Assembly (NCBI GenBank): GCA_964649825.1
Contig: CAZYQW010000032.1
Span: 30,679-94,678, forward strand
Reading direction: 5' to 3'
DNA: 64,000 nucleotides
From: CAZYQW01 sp964649825
Lineage (GTDB): Bacteria > Planctomycetota > B15-G4 > JADJEK01
The number at the start of each line of letters is the position of its first letter. Position 1 is the stretch's first letter. Shown here one piece after another: positions 43,788 through 52,876 of this stretch. The position numbers and the translations under genes were made by a program. The notes below the pieces were generated by a model, which worked only from the letters and a program-made list of their open reading frames with translations, ran no database searches and had not been told where the DNA came from.

Positions 43788-44543
43788 TCAACCTCCGCCC
43801 GGCCCGCCGTTCGCCGGCGTTCTCTGCGTCGTCACCGTGGTGACTCCCCACCCGACGCGCACCGACAGCTCCAACGTCACCGGGCTCTTGCCGAAAGCGT
43901 CATTGACCCACGAGTCCTCCGCGCCCCGTTCCTCGGAGAGACCGACGACCTCGACGTCGCCGACCGCTTCTTTGCACCGGAGGCGGACGCCGACGTCCGT
44001 CGGCACCGTGATGCGTGCTTCGCCGGTACCGACGTCGACGACGACCGACGCGTCGCGCCGCCAGGCACCTGCCGCGAGATCGAGGTCGCAGATGCCCTGG
44101 GCGATCATCACGTCGAGCCGCGACAGGTCGACATCGCCGCCGACGAACCGGAGCATCCCCGTCCCCAGCCTCACGTCGATCTCCTGGGGCCGCGTGCCGT
44201 CGAGCCAGAGCCGCCACTCGTTCCGCGTACGCCCGAGCCCCTCTTCGTAGCCGGGAACGGTGACCACGACGCGCCCGACGGAGCCATCGAGGACGGCATC
44301 GACGCGCGGGACCATCTTGTCGTGGTCATGGCGGAACGAGGCGGCCACGCCCGGTTCCGATCCCGGCCCGACGTCGAGGAGCCCGCCGGGCATCTCGACG
44401 CGGACGGCGAGCGACGCGGCGCCCTCGACCGCCTCGGCGACCGAGAACTCCCGCATCGGCCGCTCGGGGTCGGAGCAGGCGAGGACCAGCAAGGCGAGGA
44501 GGCCGAGGCCGTAGATCGGCAGGAGGCGGGAACGGTTTCGCAA
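43788..44543 (-). CDS. Lipoprotein with DUF4097/toast-rack-like beta domain
   Basis: 251 residues from a TTG at 44543, preferred because GGAGGG lies 4-5 bases upstream and the protein then starts with a clean lipoprotein signal. An ATG at 44576 has no ribosome-binding site. The signal RNRSRLLPIYGLGLLALLVL ends in a lipobox Cys (LVLAC). The mature protein is a repetitive beta-solenoid-like fold (GMLRFVGGDVDLSRLDVMIA, VVVDVGTGEARITVPTDVGV, CKEAVGDVEVVGL) as in DUF4097/LiaF-type domains that sense envelope stress. Function inferred from fold. Divergent from gltX across 162 bases. Confidence 0.72.
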   Translation of the reverse strand: MRNRSRLLPIYGLGLLALLVLACSDPERPMREFSVAEAVEGAASLAVRVEMPGGLLDVGPGSEPGVAASFRHDHDKMVPRVDAVLDGSVGRVVVTVPGYEEGLGRTRNEWRLWLDGTRPQEIDVRLGTGMLRFVGGDVDLSRLDVMIAQGICDLDLAAGAWRRDASVVVDVGTGEARITVPTDVGVRLRCKEAVGDVEVVGLSEERGAEDSWVNDAFGKSPVTLELSVRVGWGVTTVTTQRTPANGGPGGG

Positions 44544-44663
44544 CGAGCCCTCCGACGAATGGGCGTGCCCGAGCATCGGCGCGAAGGCCCGAGCATCGGC
44601 ACGGAGGGAGGATAGTGGGTCGACGGGCTCCGCCTATACTCTCTCGATTCGATTCCGCCCGAA

Positions 44664-44691
44664 ACGTCACCGGACCTTACGTCACCGGACC
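44664..44691 (+). promoter_or_regulatory. Direct repeat in the gltX upstream region
   Basis: The 13-base sequence ACGTCACCGGACC occurs at 44664-44676 and 44679-44691, a 15-base period, and ends 14 bases before the gltX ATG. It could be a binding site or an early-transcript feature; no known regulator motif recognised. Confidence 0.4.
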
Positions 44692-44705
44692 CCAAGGACC
44701 TCCCC

Positions 44706-46163
44706 ATGCTCGATCGCCCTCCGCGCGTGCGGATCGCCCCGAGCCCGACCGGCTCGCCCCACGTCGGCACCGCATACGTGGCCCAGTTCAACCGCGCGTT
44801 CGCGCGCCAGCACGGTGGCCAGTTCATCCTGCGCATCGAGGACACCGATCGGACGCGATCGACGCTCGAGTCGGAGTACGCGATCTACGACGCGCTCCGC
44901 TGGCTCGGGCTCGACTGGGACGAGGGGCCGGACGTCGGCGGGCCGCACGCGCCGTACCGCCAGTCCGAGCGCTCCGAGATCTATCGCGCCCACTGCGACG
45001 AGCTGCTCGCGAAAGACTCCGCCTACCGCTGCTTCTGCACACCGGAACGATTGAAGGCGCTCCGCGACCAGCAGCTCGCGGCGAAGCAGTCGACGCTCGG
45101 CTACGACGGGCATTGCCGTACGATCCCGAGCGACGCGTCGACGCACCGCGCGGCATCCGGCGAGCCCTTCGTGGTCCGCCTGCGCGTGCCGACCGAGGGT
45201 TCGACCACGTTCCACGACCTGCTGCGCAAGCCGATCGAGATCCAGCACAAGGAGATCGACGATCAAGTCCTCCTGAAGAGCGACGGCTTTCCGACCTACC
45301 ACCTCGCGAACGTCGTGGACGACCACCTCATGGGCGTCACGCACGTCATGCGCGCCGAGGAGTGGATCACGTCAACGCCGAAGCACGTCCTGCTGTATCA
45401 GGCGTTCGGCTGGGAGATGCCCGTCTTCTGTCACCTCCCGCTGCTGCGCAACAAGGACAAGTCGAAGATCTCGAAGCGGAAGAACCCGACGTCGCTGATC
45501 TGGTACCGGGAGAACGGCTTCGTGCCCGAGGCGCTGCTCAACTTCCTTGCGCTGATGGGATGGAGCCCGCCCGACGGCCAGGAGATCTTCGGCGCCGACA
45601 AGTTCCTCGCCGAGTTCGATCCGGAGAAGATCAACACCACGGGACCGGTCTTCGACCTCGAGAAGCTCGAGTGGCTGAACGGCGAGTACATCCGCGCGAT
45701 GCCGGAGGATCGGCTCGCGAACGAGATCGTCGCGTTCACGGGCCGCGACCTCGACCGCGACAAGCTCGCCCGCATCGTCCCGCTGATCCGCGAGCGGATC
45801 AAGACGTACGCGCAGTTCGACGACGCGACGCGGTTCTTCTACGAGGACGTCGCCGTCGACCCCGCCGAGTTCGCCGCCGCGAAGAAGATGGGCCCCGGGG
45901 ACCGCGTGCGCGCGCTGGAGGTCGCGTTGGCGGCGGTGCGGAGCGCGGACCGGATCGACTCCGAGTCGATCGAGGCGCCGCTCCGCGCGGCCGCGGAGCA
46001 GCACGGCTGGAAGATCGGGGACACGTTCATGTGCCTTCGGGTCGCGGTCACGGGCCGGAGCGCGACGCCGCCGCTCGTCGAGTCGATGCAGGTGCTCGGA
46101 CGAGAGACCTGCGCGCGGCGCGTCGAGGCCGCGATCGCGGCGCTGCGCGGAGCCGCGACATGA
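44706..46163 (+). CDS. gltX: Glutamyl-tRNA synthetase
   Basis: 485 residues; ATG at 44706 with AAGGA upstream. Class I synthetase with the HIGH-type motif APSPTGSPHVGT (11-22) and the KMSKS-type motif KISKR (254-258). Between these lie FILRIEDTDRTRSTLESEYA, PYRQSERSEIYRAHCDELL and YHLANVVDDHLMGVTHVMRAEEW, all characteristic of GltX. The C-terminal anticodon-binding region (residues about 330-485) is complete. The enzyme charges tRNA-Glu in the cytoplasm. Non-discriminating activity on tRNA-Gln cannot be told by eye. It overlaps the next gene by four bases (ATGA). Confidence 0.95.
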   Translation: MLDRPPRVRIAPSPTGSPHVGTAYVAQFNRAFARQHGGQFILRIEDTDRTRSTLESEYAIYDALRWLGLDWDEGPDVGGPHAPYRQSERSEIYRAHCDELLAKDSAYRCFCTPERLKALRDQQLAAKQSTLGYDGHCRTIPSDASTHRAASGEPFVVRLRVPTEGSTTFHDLLRKPIEIQHKEIDDQVLLKSDGFPTYHLANVVDDHLMGVTHVMRAEEWITSTPKHVLLYQAFGWEMPVFCHLPLLRNKDKSKISKRKNPTSLIWYRENGFVPEALLNFLALMGWSPPDGQEIFGADKFLAEFDPEKINTTGPVFDLEKLEWLNGEYIRAMPEDRLANEIVAFTGRDLDRDKLARIVPLIRERIKTYAQFDDATRFFYEDVAVDPAEFAAAKKMGPGDRVRALEVALAAVRSADRIDSESIEAPLRAAAEQHGWKIGDTFMCLRVAVTGRSATPPLVESMQVLGRETCARRVEAAIAALRGAAT

Positions 46164-47197
46164 CCTTGCCGCTCGCGTACGGCTACCTCGACGAGCTGTT
46201 CGAGGACGACTGGCACATCAGGGTCTGCGGTTGGATGCTCCTCCCCGACGGGCCGTTCGACGCGGTCGACCTCGTGATCGACGGCAAGGACCGCATCGAG
46301 TGCGCGACCTTCGAGATGGAACGCCTCGGCGCCGCCTGCCCGTGGATCCCGAACGCGTCGAAGGGCGCGTTCGGCGTCATCGGCGGCCTCCCCGTGCTCG
46401 GTCCGGAGGAGACGCTGGAGGGCACGTTCGTCGGCAAGCGCGCGGGCGAGGACGTCGCCGGCCTCGCGTTCGGCTACCACCGGCGCCCGTCGAAGGACGT
46501 CTTCCCGCCGGCCGAGGTCATGCAGCGCGCGACCGGCAACACGTCGCCGAAGTTCTGGCTCGTGAACGGCATGAAAGACGTCAACGACGTCCGCCGCTAC
46601 CTCGCGCCCCACGTCCGGTTCGACGCGATCCGCGACGTCTTCGACTGGGGTTGCGGCGCGGGTCGCGTCACGCGCCATATCATCGACCGCTTCCCCGCCG
46701 CCCGCGTGCGGGGGGCGGACATCGACCGCGAGGCGGTCCGGTGGGCCGACGCGAACCTCGGCGGCGAGTTCACCACCTGCGGACTCGCGCCGCCGCTCCC
46801 GTACGACGACGGGAGCTTCGACCTGATCACCGCGTTCTCGGTGTTCACGCACCTGCGACGCGCCGACCAGGCCGCGTGGCTCGACGAGATGCGCCGCCTC
46901 CTGCGTCCGGGCGGCGTGCTCCTCGCGACGACGCACGGGACCTTCGCCGGGGGCTGGCTCTTCCCCGACCCCACCGAGTTTCGGCGGGTGTTCGAGAACG
47001 ACTTCTACGACGGGTTCGGCGACGACAACCTCGGACACGTGGCGTCGGCCGAGTACTACCGGGCGACCTACCAGACGATCGCGTACACGCGCGACGCGTG
47101 GGCGGCCCACTTCGACGTCGTGGACGTCGTGGAGGGCGGACTCCACAACCTGCAGGACGTCTGGATCCTGCGGCGACCCGGCCCCCGATCGCGTTGA
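46160..47197 (+). CDS. SAM-dependent methyltransferase with N-terminal accessory domain
   Basis: 345 residues; ATG at 46160 overlaps the gltX stop by four bases. Residues 1-110 form a beta-rich accessory domain (HIRVCGWMLLPDGPFDAVDL, GVIGGLPVLGPEETLEGTFV), as often found in glycan- or lipid-modifying planctomycete methyltransferases. Residues 140-270 are a class I methyltransferase domain: DVFDWGCGAGRVTRHIIDRF (SAM-binding motif I), GADIDREAVRW (motif II acidic residue) and LPYDDGSFDLITAFSVFTHL. The following MRRLLRPGGVLLATTH is standard. Substrate unknown. Coupling to gltX looks like simple operon packing rather than a functional link. Confidence 0.88.
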   Translation: MTLPLAYGYLDELFEDDWHIRVCGWMLLPDGPFDAVDLVIDGKDRIECATFEMERLGAACPWIPNASKGAFGVIGGLPVLGPEETLEGTFVGKRAGEDVAGLAFGYHRRPSKDVFPPAEVMQRATGNTSPKFWLVNGMKDVNDVRRYLAPHVRFDAIRDVFDWGCGAGRVTRHIIDRFPAARVRGADIDREAVRWADANLGGEFTTCGLAPPLPYDDGSFDLITAFSVFTHLRRADQAAWLDEMRRLLRPGGVLLATTHGTFAGGWLFPDPTEFRRVFENDFYDGFGDDNLGHVASAEYYRATYQTIAYTRDAWAAHFDVVDVVEGGLHNLQDVWILRRPGPRSR

Positions 47198-47216
47198 TCC
47201 TCTCGAGGCGAACGAC

Positions 47217-47654
47217 ATGATCCACGTCGCTTTCCTGCTGATCCCTTGGCTCGCCCCGCCGCTCGAGAAGATCGCGCGCGTGGAAATCCCGGCCGCGGAG
47301 ATCGTCACCTACGACTTCGACACGAACTGCCTGTTCGTGTCGAGCCGGTCGACGATCCAGGTGCTCCACCTCGGCCGCGGCGACGACCCGGTCATCATCC
47401 GCACGATCGACGTGAAGGCCGCGCTCGGCCACGCCGGCGAGATCAGCCACGTGACGCGCGATCCGGCCGGACGCGGCGTGCTCGCGGCCTGCTTCATCCC
47501 CGAGGCGAACACGGCGGAAATCGGATGGGTCGGGTTCCTGTCGGTCCGTTCGGGACGGGGCTCGTCCATCGACCTCTCCGGGCAAGAAGCGAGAAACGGA
47601 GGCCGGGGCGAACCCCGACCTCCGTCCTTCGGCAATCCCGGCGAACTCGGGTGA
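47217..47654 (+). pseudogene. Truncated secreted propeller (choice-of-anchor-I-like) ORF
   Basis: 145 codons from the ATG at 47217. A signal-like N-terminus (MIHVAFLLIPWLAPP) is followed by IPAAEIVTYDFDTNCLFVSS and IQVLHLGRGDD, then TIDVKAALGHAGEISHVT. This is the start of the first one or two blades of the esterase-like/choice-of-anchor-I propeller. Homologous domains run for several hundred residues, but here the sequence decays after about residue 108 into arginine- and glycine-rich residues. The terminal part runs through the hairpin terminator of the convergent gene. It is most likely a deletion remnant of a larger exoprotein gene. Confidence 0.6.
47596..47625. terminator. Strong hairpin terminator
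   Basis: 13-base stem (47596-47608 with 47613-47625, one G-T type mismatch) with a CGAA loop, about 34 bases beyond the stop of the minus-strand lamin-tail gene and inside the tail of the truncated plus-strand ORF. It has the same stem length and loop as the hairpin at 36221-36250. Confidence 0.78.
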
Positions 47655-47658
47655 GGAG

Positions 47659-49236
47659 TTACGGGCCGGTGAAGATCGTCTCGACGCCGTGCGAGCCGGC
47701 GTAGCCGTCGACGGCGCCGGCGTCGACGGTGAAGACCTGCATGTAGAGCGTCGCGGCCGGCGCGGCGGGCGGAACGGTCACCGAGACCTCGAGCTTGCCC
47801 TCGCCCGGGTTCGCACCGGCGAGCGGCAGCACGATCGTGATCAGCGGCGAAGGACCGACGAGGAGATCGCACGAGCCGAACGGGACGTTCGCCTCGGTCG
47901 CGGAGAGGAACAGGTAGGCGAGCGTGCCGCCGAGACCGTGGTAGATGTTCAGGTCGATCGAGCCGCTCGGCGCGGTCGAGCCCGCGATCTGGAGGCGAGG
48001 CGTGAAACCGCCGCTGCCGATGCACCCGTTGCCGTAGTTGCGCACGTAGCACGGCGAGTTGAACGCGCCCGGCGTGCGGGGCTGCGCCTCGTTGAGGGCG
48101 TCATCGATGTCGAGGTACGCGTCGCACCACCCGTTCGGATGGTCCTCGCCGCGGTAGGCACCGGCCGGGGCGAACGACTCGAGGTCCGGGCCGACGCGCG
48201 GCGCGCCGTCGTACGTGACGTCGCCGCCGCCGTTGATGGCACCGCCGTCGATGATCGCGACGCGGTCGAGGATCACGCCCAGACCGCCGATCATCGTGGT
48301 GTCGAGGCCGGTCGTGACGTTCTGGCCGACGAGCCCGACGAGCGCGGCGAGGTCGCCCGCGTTGTTCGCGCGCACGACGTAGAAGGTGTTGGTGCCGTTC
48401 TCGAGCGCGTTGGTCGTCCCGATGACGAAGTCCGCCTCCGCCTCCGCCATGTCGCCCAGCACGAAGTAGCCGTCGACCGGGAAGACGTTGCCGGTGAGGT
48501 CGTACGCACGGTCGAGCGTGCCCGCTCCCGCGCCGTCACCCTCGACGACGAGGACGACGTGGTCGTCGAGCGAGGAGAACGGGACGCCGGTCAGCTCGAT
48601 GTACTCGAGGTCGTCGGTGCCGGTGTCGTTGGCGTAGATCTCGTTCAGACGCGCCGAATCCGGGCAGGGCGTCTCGACGTACACGCCGGGGTTGCCGACG
48701 TCGCCGAGGAGCGACATGTACGAGCCCTGCGCGTCGCCGATCTCGGAGAGGACCCACCCGTGGATCGCGTTCTGCCCGACCACCTCGGCGCACGGCCACC
48801 CGGCGATCTCGTTCGCGCGGATCGTGCCCGGGAAGTCCTGGTCGCCGAAGGTCAGGCGGTCGTGGAGCACGCCCATCGCGTCGAAGAGGTTGATCTCGTC
48901 GTTGCGGCCCAGGTTCGCGGTGTTGTTGCCGACGATCTTGAGCGTCAGCGGGACGTTCCAATCGATCTGGAAGTTCGCAACGGTCCCTTCGGACATGATG
49001 ACGGACTCGCCCGGCTGGACGACGCCGAACGCCGACAGGTCCGTCGTGCCGGGGACCTGGCTGTCGTCGTCGTAGCTCCAGCCGGTCATGTCGACGGCGA
49101 TCGCTCCGACGTTGGTGAACTCGACGTACTCGTCGCTGTTCCCGGTGTAGAGGTACTCGGTGATACGGATCGTGTCCTGCGCGGACGCCGAGAGGGCGGC
49201 GAAGCCGAGCACGAAGGTGAAAGCGGTGCGCTTCAT
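47659..49236 (-). CDS. Secreted lamin-tail-domain protein with planctomycete C-terminal module
   Basis: 525 residues from the ATG at 49236; a longer open frame upstream is proline/arginine-rich and not signal-like. Signal peptide MKRTAFTFVLGFAALSASAQ. Residues 21-165 are a lamin-tail-like domain (IRITEYLYTGNSDEYVEFTN, DFPGTIRANEIAGWPCAEVV). A second lamin-tail-like unit follows (about 180-395; RLNEIYANDTGTDDLEYIEL, NGWCDAYLDIDDALNEAQPR). The last ~125 residues (YGNGCIGSGGFTPRLQIAG .. TLYMQVFTVDAGAVDGYAG) are the shared exoprotein module in its clearest form. Extracellular; lamin-tail domains in bacteria are thought to mediate binding at the surface. Divergent from the next exoprotein gene (292 bases). 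Confidence 0.85.
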   Translation of the reverse strand: MKRTAFTFVLGFAALSASAQDTIRITEYLYTGNSDEYVEFTNVGAIAVDMTGWSYDDDSQVPGTTDLSAFGVVQPGESVIMSEGTVANFQIDWNVPLTLKIVGNNTANLGRNDEINLFDAMGVLHDRLTFGDQDFPGTIRANEIAGWPCAEVVGQNAIHGWVLSEIGDAQGSYMSLLGDVGNPGVYVETPCPDSARLNEIYANDTGTDDLEYIELTGVPFSSLDDHVVLVVEGDGAGAGTLDRAYDLTGNVFPVDGYFVLGDMAEAEADFVIGTTNALENGTNTFYVVRANNAGDLAALVGLVGQNVTTGLDTTMIGGLGVILDRVAIIDGGAINGGGDVTYDGAPRVGPDLESFAPAGAYRGEDHPNGWCDAYLDIDDALNEAQPRTPGAFNSPCYVRNYGNGCIGSGGFTPRLQIAGSTAPSGSIDLNIYHGLGGTLAYLFLSATEANVPFGSCDLLVGPSPLITIVLPLAGANPGEGKLEVSVTVPPAAPAATLYMQVFTVDAGAVDGYAGSHGVETIFTGP

Positions 49237-49528
49237 CAGTTCTGCCTTTGCTCCTGATTTCAGGGGGCTGGGTTCCGGGGCTGGGTTCCGGGGGAGCGCT
49301 CGTCGTGACCTGCTCCTCCATCGATTCTCGGCCGGGAGTCTGCGGGTCGACGGTTTGGCTCCGTGGTGCACCGCGCAAATCTCGCGTCAAGATCGCGAGC
49401 TTCACGCACGGTTGATCTTCCGCTGACCGCCCCTCTGGATCGTGCCTCTACCGTCCTCCCCGATTCGGTCGCGCCCGTCGCTTTGGGACGGGCTCCATTT
49501 CCCTTTGCCAGACAAGGAAGACGCAGAA

Positions 49529-51925
49529 ATGCGCACGACCCGTGCCGCTTTGTTGCTCGTCGCGCTCGGCCTCGCCGAGACCGCGGGCGCCCAGGTCTTC
49601 ATCAATCAGATCTTCCTGAACCCGCCGGGAGGTCTCGACGGAGTGAAGGAATACATCGAGCTCCAGGGAACTCCCGGCATGAGCCTCGACGGCTTCGCGA
49701 TCGCCGTTCTCAACGGGAGCGAGACGAAGTACGTCGATCCGCCCGGCTCGGTCCCGCCGATCCCGCCCGACTTCATCGAGATCGATGAGTACTTCAGCCT
49801 CGACGGGCTCTCGCTCGGGAGGAACGGACTGCTCGTGATCGGGTCCGGGGACGTCACCCAGTATCCGACGCTCCTGCCCGACACGAACTTCACGACGTGG
49901 CACGGCCTGTGGAACGGCCTGCTCGACGTCCCCGGCATGATCCAGAACGACGGCTCGAACACGTTCGTGCTGGTCCGGCAGCGGCCCGGAATCGTCGAGG
50001 CCGACCCGACGAACCCGCTCGGGTTGATCTGGAGCAAGGACATCGAGCACGACGCGGAGATCCAGCCGTTCGCGACGGATCCGTTCGACGGCCTGGTGAA
50101 GGACCTCGTCGGCGACGGTCGGCTCGACACCGGCGCGCCCAACGGCGTCGGCGGCACGACCCGCGACATGGTCGGAGCGACGACGCCGGCCGACCTGTCC
50201 GACGACCTCGAGGTCGTCGACGAGGTGAGCTTGGAACACACGCGCGGCTGGGAGTACGACGTCGACGGCCGCCACGTCGACGTCGGCGGCGTCGCGCTTC
50301 CTTTCAAGGAGCGCCGCGTCCACGCCCTCGATGACCCGGCCGGGATCAACCCGGACCTGCTGTCGCGAGTCGACTATCGCACGACCGGCGACGGATGGGT
50401 GCCGCCGATGGGAGTGACGGGCGAGATGGCGAACGGCAACAACTGGCCGGACACGGCAACCGAGCAGTGGATCCGGGGGGAGAGCATCCTCGGCCTGACC
50501 GGCGAGGGCACGTCGCCGTTCTTCTACCTCTCGGTCGCCCCGCTCACCGTACCGGAGGACATCATGGAGGCACCGCAGCCCTACGAGACTCAGGTCCCCC
50601 GGTGGCTGGCCGATGGCCAGGGGACGGAGTTCGACTTCGCCTCGGCGACGTACCAGATCATGGCCGGTCGCGTGAACCAGCTCGCGATCCCGTTCATCCC
50701 CGGCGACGTCGACCGCGACGGCGACTGCGACGAGGACGACGTGCGGAAGATCGGCGAGGTGCTCGGAGACGACGACTGGGTCTTCAGCAACGCGCACGCG
50801 GGCGCGCCCGAGGGCGACGACGGGGACCCGGCCGAGCAGATCCGGCCGTGGGACGTCGACGGCACGGGCACCGACGGCGTCGACGCGAGCGACCTGCAGT
50901 GGACGTTGAACTTCCAGGGCAGCCTGAACGGCCGCGTGAAGGGCGTGACGTACGACGGCACGACGCCCGAGGTGAACGGCATCGCGCTGAACGATCCGTT
51001 CAACGTCATCGTCTCGTTCGCGATGGCGGCCACGGCTCCGTGCGGCGCGGCCCTCTCGGCGCTGCGGATCAACGATCGCGTCGAGCTCGTGGTCTCCGGC
51101 GAGCTGCTCGCGGGCGCGATCGCGACGCCCGGCGAGGAGAACGGCATCCAGCAGTTCCATCACCAGCTCGACTTCTTCCAGCCCGGCGTGATCGAGATCG
51201 AGTCGATCGAGCCGGTCGGCACGTTCAAGACGATCCGCGCGTCGCTCCAGCAGCTCCAGGGCACGAACGGCGACCTCGGCGTGGAGGGGCTGAACGGCTA
51301 CTCGCTGTCCTTCACCGAGGGTCACTCCGGTCCGTCCGACCTGTATCGCGTCACGCTGCGCGCGGTCGGCGCCGGCACGGTCCAGGTCTCGCTCGGACCG
51401 ACGGCGCAGCCGAAGTTCGTCGCGACCGCGCCGAAAGGCGTGAAGGTCGCGCGCTCCGACTTCGGTGGAGACCCGGGCGGGATCTCCTACCCGCCGCTCC
51501 TCTCGCTCACCGTGACGAGCAACGTCGGCGGAACGATCGATGCGTACGGCATCGGCTGCGTCGGCTCCGGCGGCTTCACGCCCTCCTTCACGGGCTCGGG
51601 CTGCTCGACCCCCGGCGGCGCGATCACGCTCGACATCGAGAACGGGCTCGGTGGCACGCTCGGCAACATGTTCATCGGCCTCGGCAGCTTGTCGGCGGCG
51701 CTGACGCCGTCCTGCATGCTGCAGAACCTGCCGATCCTGCCGGCTCCGGTCATCCTTCCGCTCGGCGGCGTCGGTCCGGGCCAGGGCGCCCTGAGCCTGC
51801 CGCTCGTCGTCCCGCCGGCGGTCCCGACCGGCGTGAGCGCCTATCTCCAGGTGCTGTTCGCGGACAACGGCGCGAGCGATGGCATCTCTTCGACGAATCC
51901 GGTGCAGGTCTACATCGGCCTCTGA
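49529..51925 (+). CDS. Secreted protein with lamin-tail-like N-terminus, dockerin-like repeats and C-terminal module
   Basis: 798 residues from the ATG at 49529; an earlier in-frame start at 49442 precedes non-signal sequence. Signal peptide RTTRAALLLVALGLAETAGA. The N-terminal region opens QVFINQIFLNPPGGLDGVKE, a lamin-tail-like start. Residues about 391-465 contain two calcium-loop motifs, GDVDRDGDCDEDDVRKIGEV and WDVDGTGTDGVDASDLQWTL, in the arrangement of type I dockerins. The C-terminal ~125 residues (YGIGCVGSGGFTPSFTGSG .. SAYLQVLFADNGASDGISS) are the exoprotein module, closely similar to the divergent neighbour. Probably a surface-assembled protein; a cohesin partner is not in the window. 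Confidence 0.8.
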   Translation: MRTTRAALLLVALGLAETAGAQVFINQIFLNPPGGLDGVKEYIELQGTPGMSLDGFAIAVLNGSETKYVDPPGSVPPIPPDFIEIDEYFSLDGLSLGRNGLLVIGSGDVTQYPTLLPDTNFTTWHGLWNGLLDVPGMIQNDGSNTFVLVRQRPGIVEADPTNPLGLIWSKDIEHDAEIQPFATDPFDGLVKDLVGDGRLDTGAPNGVGGTTRDMVGATTPADLSDDLEVVDEVSLEHTRGWEYDVDGRHVDVGGVALPFKERRVHALDDPAGINPDLLSRVDYRTTGDGWVPPMGVTGEMANGNNWPDTATEQWIRGESILGLTGEGTSPFFYLSVAPLTVPEDIMEAPQPYETQVPRWLADGQGTEFDFASATYQIMAGRVNQLAIPFIPGDVDRDGDCDEDDVRKIGEVLGDDDWVFSNAHAGAPEGDDGDPAEQIRPWDVDGTGTDGVDASDLQWTLNFQGSLNGRVKGVTYDGTTPEVNGIALNDPFNVIVSFAMAATAPCGAALSALRINDRVELVVSGELLAGAIATPGEENGIQQFHHQLDFFQPGVIEIESIEPVGTFKTIRASLQQLQGTNGDLGVEGLNGYSLSFTEGHSGPSDLYRVTLRAVGAGTVQVSLGPTAQPKFVATAPKGVKVARSDFGGDPGGISYPPLLSLTVTSNVGGTIDAYGIGCVGSGGFTPSFTGSGCSTPGGAITLDIENGLGGTLGNMFIGLGSLSAALTPSCMLQNLPILPAPVILPLGGVGPGQGALSLPLVVPPAVPTGVSAYLQVLFADNGASDGISSTNPVQVYIGL

Positions 51926-51969
51926 TCCGATCGAGCGCCCGATGTCATTCTCGTGCGGGTAGGGCCGCC

Positions 51970-52004
51970 GACGCGTCCGCGGTGTCGTTCGCCGCGGACG
52001 CGTC
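51970..52004. terminator. Bidirectional hairpin terminator
   Basis: Perfect 13-base stem (51970-51982 with 51992-52004) and a 9-base loop, placed between the convergent genes ending at 51925 and 52025. Confidence 0.78.
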
Positions 52005-52024
52005 TTCCATCCCGGGCCGGTCGT

Positions 52025-52705
52025 TCACTGGCCGCGCTCGAAGAACCAACGGAGCAACGACTCGGTGTCGGCGAGGTCCTCCACCACGTGGTCGGCGCCG
52101 GCCGCGCGGAGCTCGTCCGGGACGAACGGGCCGGTCGCGACGGCGAGCGAACGGCAGCCGTTCGCGCTCGCGCAGTCGACGTCGTGCGGCGTGTCGCCGA
52201 TCACGATCACGTCGGCGGGTCGATACGTCCGGGCGACGTGGTCCCGACACCGCGCGAGCGCGACGAGCGGCAGCTCGCGGCGATGCGCGCCGTCCTCCCC
52301 CCACGCCCCGACCGCGAACCGTTCCGGCGCGATGCCGACCGCCGCGAGCTTCATGCGCCCCGTGTCCGAGTAGTTGCCGGTCATCACTCCGACCGTAACC
52401 TCGACGTGGTCGCGGAGCGCGTCGAGCAGGGCGATCACTCCCGGCAGCGCCCGCGCGATCCCGGTGGCGAGCCGCTGCTCCAAGAGCCGGCGATACCGGA
52501 CGCGGAACTCGCCCTCATCGATGCCCGACAGACCGTTCTCCGCGCACAGGCTCCGCCAGATCAGCGGGTCCATGCTGCCCGCGAAGCGTCGTCCCTCGTA
52601 GTCGATCGCTCGACCGGACATCTCGGCCAGGGCCTGGATGAACGCCGTGATGCCCGCGCGCTGGGACTTCAGCAGCGTGCCGTCGATGTCGAACAGAATC
52701 AGCAT
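52025..52705 (-). CDS. HAD-superfamily hydrolase (phosphoglycolate-phosphatase-like)
   Basis: 226 residues from the ATG at 52705 (GAGG directly upstream). HAD motif I is LILFDIDGTLLKSQRAGITA with the nucleophile Asp and the acid/base Asp two residues later. Motif II is VGVMTGNYSDTGR (Thr) and motif IV is VIVIGDTPHDVDCASANG. The cap is of the small helical type (about 20-80). Members dephosphorylate small metabolites such as phosphoglycolate; the GDTPHDV motif is typical of the Gph-like branch. Exact substrate unknown. It stands alone between two exoprotein genes. Confidence 0.88.
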   Translation of the reverse strand: MLILFDIDGTLLKSQRAGITAFIQALAEMSGRAIDYEGRRFAGSMDPLIWRSLCAENGLSGIDEGEFRVRYRRLLEQRLATGIARALPGVIALLDALRDHVEVTVGVMTGNYSDTGRMKLAAVGIAPERFAVGAWGEDGAHRRELPLVALARCRDHVARTYRPADVIVIGDTPHDVDCASANGCRSLAVATGPFVPDELRAAGADHVVEDLADTESLLRWFFERGQ

Positions 52706-52876
52706 CCTCTCGTCACCTTCGTTCGCGCGTCCGCCGGCAAGCGGACGTGAGGCCGATCCTACTCGCCGGCGCGCCGGATCCTCTCCCACGAAGGTGCCGC
52801 CGATTCTGCCGGTCGGGCCGCGGACGGGCGCGCTAGACTAGCGCTGCCCTGTGTCCGGAGAACCCCGGAGAAGCCC

